This document shows, piece by piece, positions 43,448 to 51,784 of a stretch of DNA of 64,000 nt; the first letter of the stretch is position 1, and each line of letters opens with the position of its first letter. The DNA comes from CAG-873 sp910578365 (lineage in GTDB: Bacteria > Bacteroidota > Bacteroidia > Bacteroidales > Muribaculaceae): assembly GCA_951635545.1 (NCBI GenBank), contig OX620685.1, positions 2,108,001 through 2,172,000 of the forward strand. Direction: 5' to 3'. The notes beneath the pieces are model-generated. The model had not been told where the DNA came from. It ran no database searches and saw nothing but the letters and a program-made list of their open reading frames with translations. Position numbers and translations under genes: made by a program.

Positions 43448-44743
43448 ATGACTCCTCTTACCCGCGACCTCAGCGACTTCCTCGACGCCAGCCCGTGTAA
43501 TTTCCTGGCAGTACGCAATCTGGCCGAGCGCCTCGAAGGCGAAGGCTTTGTGTGTCTTGACTTCCGTAACCGCGACGCCCTGGAAGCAGGCGGTAAGTAC
43601 TACTATACCGTGAACGGTTCGGCCCTGATTGCCTTCATAGTAGGCGATGGCGAAGCATCCGAAGGCTTCAAAATCATATCGGCGCATTCCGATTCGCCCG
43701 GTTTCCGCATCAAACCGCACGCCGAGATGATGTGCCCCGGACGTATACTCAAACTCAACACCGAGGTATACGGCGGCCCGATACTCTACACCTGGTTCGA
43801 CCGTCCGCTGTCGATTTCCGGCAGGGTGATACTGCGCAACGACGCCGACCCCCTGCGGCCCGAAATCATTACAATGAAAATCGACCGTCCTCTCCTGACA
43901 ATACCACACCTGGCAATACATTTCAACCGCCAGGTCAACGAGGGCAACCCGCTGTCGAAGCAAAAAGACATGCTGCCGGTGCTGGCCAAACTTAACGCCG
44001 ACATGGAGGCCGACAACTTTCTGCTGAAACTCATAGCCAACGAATGCGGCTGCGATATCAGCGACATTCTTGACTTCGACCTCACTCTATACGATACCAC
44101 CAAGGCATGCACCTTCGGCGCCGACAACGAATTTATCAGTTCCGGGCGGCTCGACGACCTCAGCATGGTACATGCCGGACTGACAGCTCTGCTTGCCACT
44201 GACCCAGCCGGAAGCCGTACACGAGTACTGGCTATATTTGACAACGAGGAAACCGGCTCGGGCACAAAGCAGGGTGCGGCATCGCCAATACTCGACATGG
44301 TACTGCGCCGTGTGGTCGAAGCAAAGGGCGGCGACGAAATTTCGTATCAGCAGGCGGTGGCAAACTCTTTTATGGTGTCGGCCGACAATGCACACGCCGT
44401 GCATCCCAACTACGTGGAGAAGCAGGACCCCACCAATCATCCGGCTCTGGGCGACGGACCCGTGATAAAAATTAACGCCAACTGCAAATACATGACTGAC
44501 GCCGACTCTGCCGCCGTGTTCCGCGCTATCTGCGAGCGAGCCGGAGTGCCTGTGCAGTATTTTGTAAATCACAGCGATGTGGCCGGCGGTTCGACCCTGG
44601 GCAACATACTGACCTCGCAGATACCACTGCGCGGTGTCGACATGGGCGCAGCCATATGGGCCATGCACTCGGTGCGCGAAACCGCCTCAGTGGCCGACCA
44701 CGCGTACATAGTCGATGCGTTTACCGAATTCTACAACATATGA
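43448..44743 (+). CDS. M18 family aminopeptidase
   Basis: This zinc metallopeptidase removes N-terminal residues from peptides. The 431 residues show the metal-binding segments ISAHSDSPGFRIKP, SGRLDDLSMVHAGLTAL, FDNEETGSGTKQGAASP and the late HSVRETASVADHAYIVDAF, as in ApeB/DNPEP-type enzymes. It lies 39 bp after the DUF5063 gene and may be the last gene of the yicC operon. A truncated signal-peptide stub follows. Confidence 0.93.
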   Translation: MTPLTRDLSDFLDASPCNFLAVRNLAERLEGEGFVCLDFRNRDALEAGGKYYYTVNGSALIAFIVGDGEASEGFKIISAHSDSPGFRIKPHAEMMCPGRILKLNTEVYGGPILYTWFDRPLSISGRVILRNDADPLRPEIITMKIDRPLLTIPHLAIHFNRQVNEGNPLSKQKDMLPVLAKLNADMEADNFLLKLIANECGCDISDILDFDLTLYDTTKACTFGADNEFISSGRLDDLSMVHAGLTALLATDPAGSRTRVLAIFDNEETGSGTKQGAASPILDMVLRRVVEAKGGDEISYQQAVANSFMVSADNAHAVHPNYVEKQDPTNHPALGDGPVIKINANCKYMTDADSAAVFRAICERAGVPVQYFVNHSDVAGGSTLGNILTSQIPLRGVDMGAAIWAMHSVRETASVADHAYIVDAFTEFYNI

Positions 44744-44758
44744 TAACAGTTTATATTT

Positions 44759-44854
44759 ATGAAAAAAATAATTATTTCGCTACTGATGGTATTGGCGGCA
44801 GTGTTCTGCCTGCAGGCCGGTACGCTCGGTGATGCGTTCGCCAAATACGTCTGA
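44759..44854 (+). pseudogene. Truncated gene: signal-peptide stub
   Basis: A 31-codon frame encodes a clean signal peptide (MKKIIISLLMVLAAVFC...), then TLGDAFAKYV, then a stop at 44852-44854. The break comes where a mature domain should begin, and the following DNA is unrelated hairpin sequence. The start resembles small secreted Bacteroidales proteins such as the DUF4252 type; this is a guess. It marks the left edge of an acquired or rearranged segment. Confidence 0.55.
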
Positions 44855-44896
44855 ACTCGGCGCTTGCGAAAATGTTCAGGCAATAACTCCTACAGA

Positions 44897-44991
44897 TAGT
44901 AGTGACGGCGTCCGGCTGTCGTTCGCGGACAAAAGTGTTAAACGATATAATACCCTTGCTTGTGAACGACAGCCGGACGCCGTCGCTACTA
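44897..44991. repeat. 28-bp long inverted repeat
   Basis: The arms 44897-44924 and 44964-44991 are complementary over 28 bases with one mismatch; the shared core is GACGGCGTCCGGCTGTCGTT. The 39-bp loop is A+T-rich. It lies in the 390-bp gap between the aminopeptidase and dehydrogenase genes and may be a REP/MITE-like element or a strong terminator. Confidence 0.7.
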
Positions 44992-45029
44992 CAAATTATT
45001 ACAATCACATATCTGAATGTAAGGTGTAT

Positions 45030-45096
45030 TAAATTCGGTAAAAATGATACAAGTTACCAACTTAACGGTAAGTCGGTCGTCATGTAAATTCGGTAA
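45030..45096 (+). promoter_or_regulatory. Possible operator region of the dehydrogenase operon
   Basis: The 12-bp direct repeat TAAATTCGGTAA occurs at 45030-45041 and 45085-45096. Between them AAGTTACC and GGTAAGT form an imperfect dyad (about 45051-45074). The second direct repeat overlaps the -7 box. Such symmetry suggests binding by a transcription factor, for example of the HxlR type, but no regulator gene is adjacent. Confidence 0.4.
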
Positions 45097-45101
45097 TTTT
45101 G
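45094..45101 (+). promoter_or_regulatory. -7 box TAATTTTG for the dehydrogenase operon
   Basis: The box lies 35 nt upstream of the ATG at 45137. Confidence 0.65.
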
Positions 45102-45136
45102 CATTATCAAAAGAAATAACTTAAAAACAAATTGAG

Positions 45137-46303
45137 ATGATAGGCAATTTCACTTTTCACAACCCTACGAAATTATACTTCGGAGAAAACTCGTTGGAGA
45201 ATTTGAGTAAAGAACTGGGCAAGTACGGAGAAAAAGTAATGCTGGTGTACGGTGGCGGCTCCATCCGCCGGAACGGTATTTACGATGCGGTACTGACAGA
45301 GCTGCACAAAGCTGGCAAACAGATAGTCGAACTGTCGGGTGTCATGCCCAATCCCACCATCGAAAAGGTGATGGAGGGCGTGGCACTCGCAAGAAAAGAG
45401 GCGGTGGATTTTATCCTTGCCGTCGGTGGAGGTTCCGTCTGCGACTATTGCAAGGCGGTAGCCGGTTCTACCTACTGCGAGCATGACCCGTGGGAATATT
45501 ATTTCAATAACTTCGGGGAAATGACCTGCCGGTGGATTCCGGTCGGCTGCGTGCTCACTATGGCTGGAACGGGTTCGGAAATGGACAGTTGTTCTGTAAT
45601 CTCCAATCACAGCGAAAACCGTAAGAAGTTCTATTACTTCCGCAATCCCGATTTCTCAATTCTAAATCCGGTTTACACCTATACAGTGCCCGAACACCAT
45701 ACGGTGGCCGGCATATACGACATCATGTCGCACATATTGGAACAATACCTTTCAGGATCGGATGATAATACGAGCGATTACATTGCCGAAGGGCTGATGC
45801 GCTCCCTGGTTGTCAGTTCCCGGAAAGTGCTCGGCAATCCGGAGGATTACGAAGCACGCAGCAACATCATGTGGACTGCGACATGGGCTTTGAACGGGCT
45901 TCTCGCCTGCGGTAAACCCACCGACTGGATGGTACACATGCTGGGACAGGCCGTAGCCGCCTATACCGACGCCACCCACGGGCATACGCTTTCGGCTGTC
46001 AGCGGGGCTTATTACCGTCTGCTCATCGGGCGTTCCGAAGAGGCGGTGAAGAAATTCCGCCGGCTTGCAACCGCCGTGTGGGATATTGTTCCGGCCGGAA
46101 AGACGGACAAGGAAATAGCGCTGGAAGGACTCGCACGTATGGAGGCATGGATGCGGGAACTGGGATTGGCCATGGACATCACGGCTTGCGGTGCCGATGC
46201 GTCGCAGCTCGAAGGCATGGCAGATGCGTGCCCCATCAACGAAAGCAGCTATGTAATTCTTACCCGTGAGGATGTAATCGAAGTGTTACGTCAAAGTCTT
46301 TAA
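45137..46303 (+). CDS. Iron-containing (BDH-type) alcohol dehydrogenase
   Basis: The 388-residue enzyme belongs to the group III iron-dependent alcohol dehydrogenases (butanol dehydrogenase/YqhD-like), which reduce aldehydes with NAD(P)H. Seen are NFTFHNPTKLYFGE at the start, the nucleotide motif AVGGGSVCDYCKAV, and metal ligands in GIYDIMSHILEQY (Asp, His), WMVHMLGQA and DATHGHTLSAV (His, His). It is followed after 9 bp by a CMD-cupin gene. The two genes sit between truncated stubs and look acquired. Confidence 0.92.
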   Translation: MIGNFTFHNPTKLYFGENSLENLSKELGKYGEKVMLVYGGGSIRRNGIYDAVLTELHKAGKQIVELSGVMPNPTIEKVMEGVALARKEAVDFILAVGGGSVCDYCKAVAGSTYCEHDPWEYYFNNFGEMTCRWIPVGCVLTMAGTGSEMDSCSVISNHSENRKKFYYFRNPDFSILNPVYTYTVPEHHTVAGIYDIMSHILEQYLSGSDDNTSDYIAEGLMRSLVVSSRKVLGNPEDYEARSNIMWTATWALNGLLACGKPTDWMVHMLGQAVAAYTDATHGHTLSAVSGAYYRLLIGRSEEAVKKFRRLATAVWDIVPAGKTDKEIALEGLARMEAWMRELGLAMDITACGADASQLEGMADACPINESSYVILTREDVIEVLRQSL

Positions 46304-46312
46304 TAATATTTT

Positions 46313-47128
46313 ATGAGCCGAATTATTTTAATCTCAATATTCAGCATTCTGACATTCAATGTTATGGCACAGGAAAAGATAGTACAGACGGCAGGGCGCG
46401 ACCAGCTTGGCGAGTTCGCTCCTAAATTCGCGGAACTCAACGACGATGTTCTTTTCGGCGAGGTCTGGAGTCGCACCGATAAGCTCGGTCTTCGCGACCG
46501 CAGCTTGGTTACGATTACATCGCTCATCAGCCAGGGTATTACTGACAACTCTCTGACATATCATTTGCAGTCAGCGAAGACCAATGGCATCACCCGCACC
46601 GAAATCGCCGAAATCATCACGCATATCGGTTTTTACGCCGGTTGGCCTAAGGCCTGGGCGGCATTCCGACTTGCCAAAGAGGTATGGGCGGAAGATACGA
46701 CCGTTGAGGATGCCATGGCTGCATTCCAAAGTGAAATGATTTTCCCCATCGGCGAACCCAACACGGCGTATGCGCAGTATTTCACCGGCAACAGTTACCT
46801 CGCACCGGTTTCGCGTGAGCAGGTGAATATTTCCAACGTGACTTTCGAGCCTCGCTGCCGCAACAACTGGCACATCCATAAAGCCACGAAAGGCGGCGGG
46901 CAAATGCTTATCGGTGTGGCCGGGCGTGGCTGGTATCAGGAAGAGGGCAAACCGGCTGTAAAGATTCTGCCCGGCATGGTCATCCACATTCCCGCCGGCG
47001 TGAAACACTGGCATGGAGCAGCGGCCGACAGTTGGTTTGCCCACCTTGCATTCGAGGTTTCCGGCGAGAACGCTTCCAGCGAGTGGCTGGAACCAGTTTA
47101 CGACGAAGCGTATGACAAACTTAAATAG
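46313..47128 (+). CDS. Secreted carboxymuconolactone decarboxylase-like/cupin fusion
   Basis: The 271 residues have a signal peptide (MSRIILISIFSILTFNVMAQ). A CMD/AhpD-like helical domain follows at about 30-130 (LRDRSLVTITSLISQGI, YHLQSAKTNGITRTEIAEII), then a C-terminal cupin at about 165-260 (NNWHIHKATKGGGQMLIG, PGMVIHIPAGVKHWHGAA) with a His set for metal binding. The AhpD redox Cys pair is absent, so peroxidase-type chemistry is unlikely. Such fusions often accompany aldehyde or quinone reductases in Bacteroidales; the substrate is unknown. Confidence 0.87.
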   Translation: MSRIILISIFSILTFNVMAQEKIVQTAGRDQLGEFAPKFAELNDDVLFGEVWSRTDKLGLRDRSLVTITSLISQGITDNSLTYHLQSAKTNGITRTEIAEIITHIGFYAGWPKAWAAFRLAKEVWAEDTTVEDAMAAFQSEMIFPIGEPNTAYAQYFTGNSYLAPVSREQVNISNVTFEPRCRNNWHIHKATKGGGQMLIGVAGRGWYQEEGKPAVKILPGMVIHIPAGVKHWHGAAADSWFAHLAFEVSGENASSEWLEPVYDEAYDKLK

Positions 47129-47136
47129 TATACCGC

Positions 47137-47170
47137 ATGTATAGATTTTTGTTGATATTGCTGTCGGTAG
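47137..47170 (+). pseudogene. Truncated gene: second signal-peptide stub
   Basis: An ATG at 47137 begins MYRFLLILLSVV, a typical signal peptide or membrane anchor, 8 bp after the CMD-cupin stop. The frame then runs into the reverse complement of the rarA 3' end and ends without a mature domain. It looks like the beginning of a third gene of the acquired operon, lost at the junction. Confidence 0.5.
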
Positions 47171-48463
47171 TTATTCGGTTTTGTCGGGTCCGTGCCAGCG
47201 TTCCCACTGGCGGCGGTTGAGTTTGTCTTCCTGTGCGTTGCTGCAAGGCTGCCAGAATCGGGCGTTCACAAGATTGTCGGGCATGAACTGCTGTCGCACA
47301 AAATTGCCCGGATAGTCATGGGCGTATTTGTAGTTTTTGCCATAGCCCAGTTTCTTCATAAGAGAGGTGGGCGCGTTGCGTATATGCAGCGGCACAGGCA
47401 GATTACCGCTGCGCTCCACTTCCTGCAGGGCGTTGTTTATTGCCATGTAGGCTGAATTCGATTTTTCGCTTGTTGCAAGGTAAATGGTACATTCAGCCAG
47501 CGGAATGCGCCCCTCGGGCATACCTATTTTGCTGATGGTATCGAAGGTGGCGTTGGCCAGCAGCAGGGCGTTGGGGTTGGCCAGTCCTATATCTTCGGCG
47601 GCGACTATTACAAGGCGCCGCGCTATGAACTCGGGGTCTTCGCCTCCGGCTATCATGCGTGCCAGCCAGTAGATGGCGGCATCAGGGTCGCTGCCGCGTA
47701 TGCTTTTGATGAAGGCCGAGATTATGTCGTAGTGCATCTCGCCGTTCTTGTCATAGGCCTGCGGATTGAGCTGCAGCGACTCGGTTACGGTGCGGTCGTT
47801 GATTGTCAGCGGCTCGCCGGCCGGTGTAGACTGGTAAAGCAGGTCGAGTATGTTCAGCAGTTTGCGGGCATCGCCTCCGCTGTAGCGGAACAGAGCAGTG
47901 GTTTCCTCGATATGCGTGTCCATTGATTGCAGTATGCTGTCGTTCTGCATGGCCCGGTCGAGCAGGGTCTGCAGCTCGTCGGCTTCGAGCGGTCGCAGTG
48001 TATATACCTGAGCGCGCGACAGCAGAGGGCGGATAACCTCAAACGACGGGTTCTCGGTGGTGGCGCCAATGAGCGTTACAGTACCGTCTTCGACAGCTCC
48101 GAGCAGGCTGTCCTGCTGTGATTTGCTGAATCGGTGTATTTCATCAATAAACAGTATGGGGCGCCCTTTGCCGAACATGCTGCGGGATTCGGCGCGACAC
48201 TGCTCTATTACTTCGCGTACTTCTTTGACTCCGCTGCTTACAGCCGAGAGGGTAAAGAATCTGACCTCGGCGGTATTGGCGATTATGCGGGCCAGTGTGG
48301 TCTTGCCCACGCCCGGAGGACCCCACAGGATAAAGGAATTTATGCGTCCCGACTCAATCATGCGGCGCAGTACGGCACCGGGCCCTACGAGGTGGGTCTG
48401 GCCTATGTAGTCATTAAGAGTCTGAGGTCTGAGCCGTTCGGCCAGTGGCTGGATGTTGTTCAT
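47171..48463 (-). CDS. rarA: Replication-associated recombination protein A (AAA+ ATPase)
   Basis: RarA (MgsA) is a clamp-loader-related ATPase acting at stalled replication forks. The 430 residues show Walker A GPPGVGKTTLARIIANT, Walker B ILFIDEIHRFSKSQQD, the sensor GATTENPSFEV and the C-terminal KLGYGKNYKYAHDYPGNFV. It starts 15 bp after the terminator hairpin of the upstream TPR gene. Confidence 0.96.
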   Translation of the reverse strand: MNNIQPLAERLRPQTLNDYIGQTHLVGPGAVLRRMIESGRINSFILWGPPGVGKTTLARIIANTAEVRFFTLSAVSSGVKEVREVIEQCRAESRSMFGKGRPILFIDEIHRFSKSQQDSLLGAVEDGTVTLIGATTENPSFEVIRPLLSRAQVYTLRPLEADELQTLLDRAMQNDSILQSMDTHIEETTALFRYSGGDARKLLNILDLLYQSTPAGEPLTINDRTVTESLQLNPQAYDKNGEMHYDIISAFIKSIRGSDPDAAIYWLARMIAGGEDPEFIARRLVIVAAEDIGLANPNALLLANATFDTISKIGMPEGRIPLAECTIYLATSEKSNSAYMAINNALQEVERSGNLPVPLHIRNAPTSLMKKLGYGKNYKYAHDYPGNFVRQQFMPDNLVNARFWQPCSNAQEDKLNRRQWERWHGPDKTE

Positions 48464-48477
48464 ATATATATTGAGAA

Positions 48478-48503
48478 CAGCCCCGGGGGAGAACCCGGGG
48501 CTG
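48478..48503 (-). terminator. Terminator between the TPR gene and rarA
   Basis: The stem CAGCCCCGGG (48478-48487) pairs with CCCGGGGCTG (48494-48503) with a 6-nt loop. It lies 14 bp in front of the rarA ATG, so it ends or attenuates read-through into rarA. Confidence 0.7.
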
Positions 48504-48529
48504 CCGTTATAGTAAGGGAATATAATCGA

Positions 48530-50146
48530 TTACTGAGCCAGGTTTTCCTGGATTTCGGTGTACTTGCGGTAGAGTTCGGCCATTTCGGTAGCCTTATCCA
48601 TGTCCTTGAGTTCGCGGTAGTACTTGTTGAGGGTGTAGTAGCACTCGCGATACATGTTCAGTGCGTTGGGCTTCTGGAGGTTGGCCGGGTCGGCGTTGAG
48701 TAGCTCAAGCATCTTGTCGTAAGCGGCGAGGGTTGCATCATCGACAACGTCGTTGTTACCTATACGGTGGAGGTGAGCTTTGCGTTGGTAGAGCAGGGGG
48801 ATGGGTTCTGCAGTAGCTAATGTTTTATCCATCATTTCCAGACCCTTGTCGGCAGCAGCGCGGGCTTCAGCGGCTTTACCTTCCTTCTGGTAGCCTACAG
48901 CTACGTTCAGATAGTAGCCGGCTGCGGTAGCATACTCGGCAGGACTGGGTTTTTCAGTGAGGCTGATGAATTTAGCGTAGGCATCGGCTGCCGCGGGGTA
49001 GTTCTTGGCGTTGGTGAGTGCGATGGAGTACTGGTCCCAGAGAGCGGGTTCTTCAGGCAGTTTCTGCACTGCTGCTGCAAGTACTTCGATTGCGGTAGAG
49101 TCGGCGCCGTTCTTGTTGAGAGCTTCGGCATATTTGGCGTAATCGTTGGCATTGAAGTCACCGCCTGGGTTCTTGGCGAAGAACTGTTCGGCAGCTTTTA
49201 TGGCGTTGTCCCACTGCTCCATGCCCGAGTAGTTGAGCATGCGCAGACGCTGCATCATAAAGTTGTCGGGCTGGGTGGCGAGGAGCTTGTCGGCTACTTC
49301 CAGCGATTCGGGGTATTTGTTGCCGAAGTACAGCAGCACCGAGTAGCGGGCTTCGTCCTCAGGGAAGTGGTTGGGGTTCTTGATGTACTGGCCATACTGC
49401 TCGGCGGCTTTGTCCCAGTAATTGGCGTCGTAGTATTTTTCAGCGAGTTCGCGCTGACCAAGTGCCGAGTTGGGCTGCTTCTGCAGGAACTCCTGGAGTT
49501 TCTGGATTGAGAACTCGGGGTTCACGCCAAAGTAGCTGTGAGCGTAGTTCACATAGCCTTCGGGGTTTTCGGGGTCGGCGGTGATGGCTTGTTCGTACAT
49601 GGCGGCAGCCTCGCCGAACTTCTGCTGGTCGAGGAGCATGTCGCCTTCGAGAATGAACACCGATGGTTCGCTGAATTTGGAGTCTTTGTTGGCTTTGTCA
49701 AGGTACTTGCGTACATCTGATGCGTATGCCACAGGGTCGGCCTTATAGTATGCGCGAGCTATGTCTACAGTCACCTCGTGGTTCTTTTTACCCAGCTTGA
49801 GGGCCTGCTTGAAATTGTCTTCGGCTGCTTTCTTGTTGCCGTTGCGCAGTTCGAGCGCACCGAGGCCTACGTAGTTATAGGGGCAGTCGGGGTCGGCCTG
49901 GATACCTTTGTCGAAGTTAGCTTTGGCTTCGGCGTTGTTTTTCTGAGCTACTGCTACCTGGCCGAGGTAGTAATAGGCTTTTGCCTTGTCGGTCTGGGCG
50001 TCGTTGATAGTGCGGTTAAGAATTTCTTTGGCGTTGCTGTACTGGCCTGCCTTGTAGTAATCGATACCATCGATGTAGCCTTGGCTCTGGGCTGCTGCAC
50101 TGAGGCCGCCGGCAACTAAGAGTGAAAGGATAAGTTTGAATTTCAT
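48530..50146 (-). CDS. Periplasmic TPR-repeat protein
   Basis: The 538 residues have a signal peptide (MKFKLILSLLVAGGLSAAAQ), then about ten tetratricopeptide repeats (AKAYYYLGQVAVAQKNNAEA, FGEAAAMYEQAITADPENPE, KAAEQYGQYIKNPNH). It should act as a protein-interaction scaffold in the periplasm or at the outer membrane. The neighbouring PstS-like lipoprotein and small membrane protein on the same strand may be functionally linked. The specific role is unknown. Confidence 0.88.
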   Translation of the reverse strand: MKFKLILSLLVAGGLSAAAQSQGYIDGIDYYKAGQYSNAKEILNRTINDAQTDKAKAYYYLGQVAVAQKNNAEAKANFDKGIQADPDCPYNYVGLGALELRNGNKKAAEDNFKQALKLGKKNHEVTVDIARAYYKADPVAYASDVRKYLDKANKDSKFSEPSVFILEGDMLLDQQKFGEAAAMYEQAITADPENPEGYVNYAHSYFGVNPEFSIQKLQEFLQKQPNSALGQRELAEKYYDANYWDKAAEQYGQYIKNPNHFPEDEARYSVLLYFGNKYPESLEVADKLLATQPDNFMMQRLRMLNYSGMEQWDNAIKAAEQFFAKNPGGDFNANDYAKYAEALNKNGADSTAIEVLAAAVQKLPEEPALWDQYSIALTNAKNYPAAADAYAKFISLTEKPSPAEYATAAGYYLNVAVGYQKEGKAAEARAAADKGLEMMDKTLATAEPIPLLYQRKAHLHRIGNNDVVDDATLAAYDKMLELLNADPANLQKPNALNMYRECYYTLNKYYRELKDMDKATEMAELYRKYTEIQENLAQ

Positions 50147-50201
50147 ATTCTATTATTTGGTTTTGTTATTTGCACTGATTGGATTTACGGTAGTACCGCG
50201 G

Positions 50202-50217
50202 CTGCGTAATTACGCAG
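50202..50217. promoter_or_regulatory. 16-bp palindrome upstream of the TPR gene
   Basis: CTGCGTAATTACGCAG is a perfect palindrome centred 64 bp upstream of the TPR start codon, next to a smaller palindrome GGTAGTACC. It is a candidate operator; no clear -7 box was found nearby. Confidence 0.45.
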
Positions 50218-50230
50218 TCCTTGGATAATT

Positions 50231-50250
50231 AAACGCTGTGTATGGCGTTT
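50231..50250 (-). terminator. Weak terminator after the PstS-like gene
   Basis: The short stem AAACGC (50231-50236) and GCGTTT (50245-50250) lies just past the stop at 50258 and is followed on the minus strand by AATTATCC. It is weak and partly speculative. Confidence 0.4.
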
Positions 50251-50257
50251 TATTGCC

Positions 50258-51256
50258 TTAGTTAAGCTCTACGATGCGTGCTTTGATGCGTGCGGGCATT
50301 ATGCCGGTGAGCGAAATTATTTTCTGGCCGTCCCATCCGGTGACATAGCTGTAGAAGCCACCGCCGAGCGAGCCGCCGACAGCTGTGGTACACATGTATA
50401 TTTTGCGGGTGAAGGGGTATCGGCCGTCGTATATGTACTGCTGATAGGGCTTGTAGGCGTCCATTTCGTCGTCGCGGCGTATGTTCAGCACTTTGATTGC
50501 CGTGTTGAACTGCGGAGCCTCAATCTGGTCATCGCTTTTGGCCTGGGCAGCCAGGTCGGCTGTCATAGCCTTGCGGTCCGAGTCGGGCAGGTCGGCGCGT
50601 GCCATGTCGGTGGTGAGCCAGCTTACTCCCACTATGCCGAGGCCGTTTTTGTCGTTTTCAACGGCGCGGAACACTTCGGGTACGCTGCCTTTGGCGTAAA
50701 CTCGGGCTCCGAATTTGCTGCCGTCGAGTACCTGGTCCTGCATATATTGTACGGTGCTGGAGCCGCCGTGGTCGAAGTACACGTTGATTTTGCCGAGGCC
50801 GTCGGCGGGCCAGAGTTCGTTCCACAGGCTGTCGCGGCCGGCCAGGACTGAAGCCACCTCGTTGGTGGTAAGCAGGTTTATGGGGTTGTTGCGGTTTACA
50901 ATCAGGGCCACTGCGTCGACAGCAATCTGCATCTGCCGTGCCGATGGTTTTTCTTTTTTCAGGTGCTTCATCTCGGCCTCGGTGAGTTCGCGCGAGATTA
51001 CGGCTGTGGCGGTTTTGAATTCAAGCAGCGAGTCGAGTACCTCCGACTGTGGCAGGTAGCGGCACAGGATGTGCGACTGCGGGTAAACATACTCGTAGAC
51101 ATCGATTTCCTGTTCAAGAACGTTCCGGAAACTCTCGTCGCACACCATTGTCATGGTGCCAGATGTCGAGGTTGTCGACGATTTTTTGTCGCACGAGCTA
51201 AGTCCAAAGACTGCAGCCAGCATAGCCGCCGCGGTCAGATATTTGGTAATCTGCAT
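50258..51256 (-). CDS. PstS-like substrate-binding lipoprotein
   Basis: The 332 residues from the ATG at 51256 begin with a lipoprotein signal ending in FGLSSCDKK (Cys at about 22). The rest follows the PBP-like fold of PstS: VISRELTEAEMKHL, VDAVALIVNRNNPINLLT, the phosphate-loop-like YFDHGGSSTVQYMQ and GLGIVGVSWLTTDM. Stand-alone PstS-like lipoproteins in Bacteroidales often sit near TonB/ExbBD genes rather than pst transport genes, and no pstABC is present here. The ligand is uncertain. A 95-residue membrane protein gene precedes it. Confidence 0.82.
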   Translation of the reverse strand: MQITKYLTAAAMLAAVFGLSSCDKKSSTTSTSGTMTMVCDESFRNVLEQEIDVYEYVYPQSHILCRYLPQSEVLDSLLEFKTATAVISRELTEAEMKHLKKEKPSARQMQIAVDAVALIVNRNNPINLLTTNEVASVLAGRDSLWNELWPADGLGKINVYFDHGGSSTVQYMQDQVLDGSKFGARVYAKGSVPEVFRAVENDKNGLGIVGVSWLTTDMARADLPDSDRKAMTADLAAQAKSDDQIEAPQFNTAIKVLNIRRDDEMDAYKPYQQYIYDGRYPFTRKIYMCTTAVGGSLGGGFYSYVTGWDGQKIISLTGIMPARIKARIVELN

Positions 51257-51298
51257 TGTTGTTGGTTTCAAATCGGATGTCGGATAATAGGCCGGCAA

Positions 51299-51586
51299 TT
51301 ATGAGTAATAGTCGATTCCTTTGTACTGACGGTATCCGCGGAAGATGCCGTAAATAATCAGTACCACTCCTACAATGTAGCGGCACCAGGCCCAGTCGCT
51401 GCTCCAGTTGAATGCGTTGATAAGCAGCAGTATACCCATGCCTACGTAGAGTATAATCATAAACGCGCCGAATATGGCCCGGATAAGTTTGTGGGGCTGA
51501 GCGGACGGTCGGTCGTTGGCGTGTACTCGCTCGCGGTATTCCTCGAAGCTTTCGCTTTGTAGGGGCTGTTTGTCGTCTGACTTCAT
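51299..51586 (-). CDS. Small membrane protein, unknown function
   Basis: The 95-residue protein has an acidic, soluble N-terminus of about 35 residues and two TM helices (about 37-58 and 68-85) ending in RGYRQYKGIDYYS. I do not recognise a family. It is followed by the PstS-like lipoprotein gene after 42 bp and is probably co-transcribed with it. A near-match -7 box (TAACTTTA at 51733-51726, minus strand) lies upstream. Confidence 0.65.
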   Translation of the reverse strand: MKSDDKQPLQSESFEEYRERVHANDRPSAQPHKLIRAIFGAFMIILYVGMGILLLINAFNWSSDWAWCRYIVGVVLIIYGIFRGYRQYKGIDYYS

Positions 51587-51636
51587 TTCTGTAGGTATTT
51601 TATGTTGAAAATCAATATATTGGGCTGCTGCATGTA

Positions 51637-51660
51637 GGTGCCGGCCATAAGGCCGGCGCC
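51637..51660. other. G+C-rich hairpin downstream of fmt
   Basis: The stem GGTGCCGGCC (51637-51646) pairs with GGCCGGCGCC (51651-51660) with a 4-nt loop. It lies between the fmt stop and the next minus-strand gene; there is no T-run. It may stop fmt transcription or lie in the leader of the 51299-51586 operon. Confidence 0.45.
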
Positions 51661-51784
51661 TGTGCGCTGCCCTTTATATGATTTAACATCCGGGGCGTGC
51701 GGAATGTTCGCTTGTCTTTGGCTGTAAAGTTAGTGAAACTTACTCAAATAAGCCATAAATCCAGTGCTAAATTTATTAAAAATT

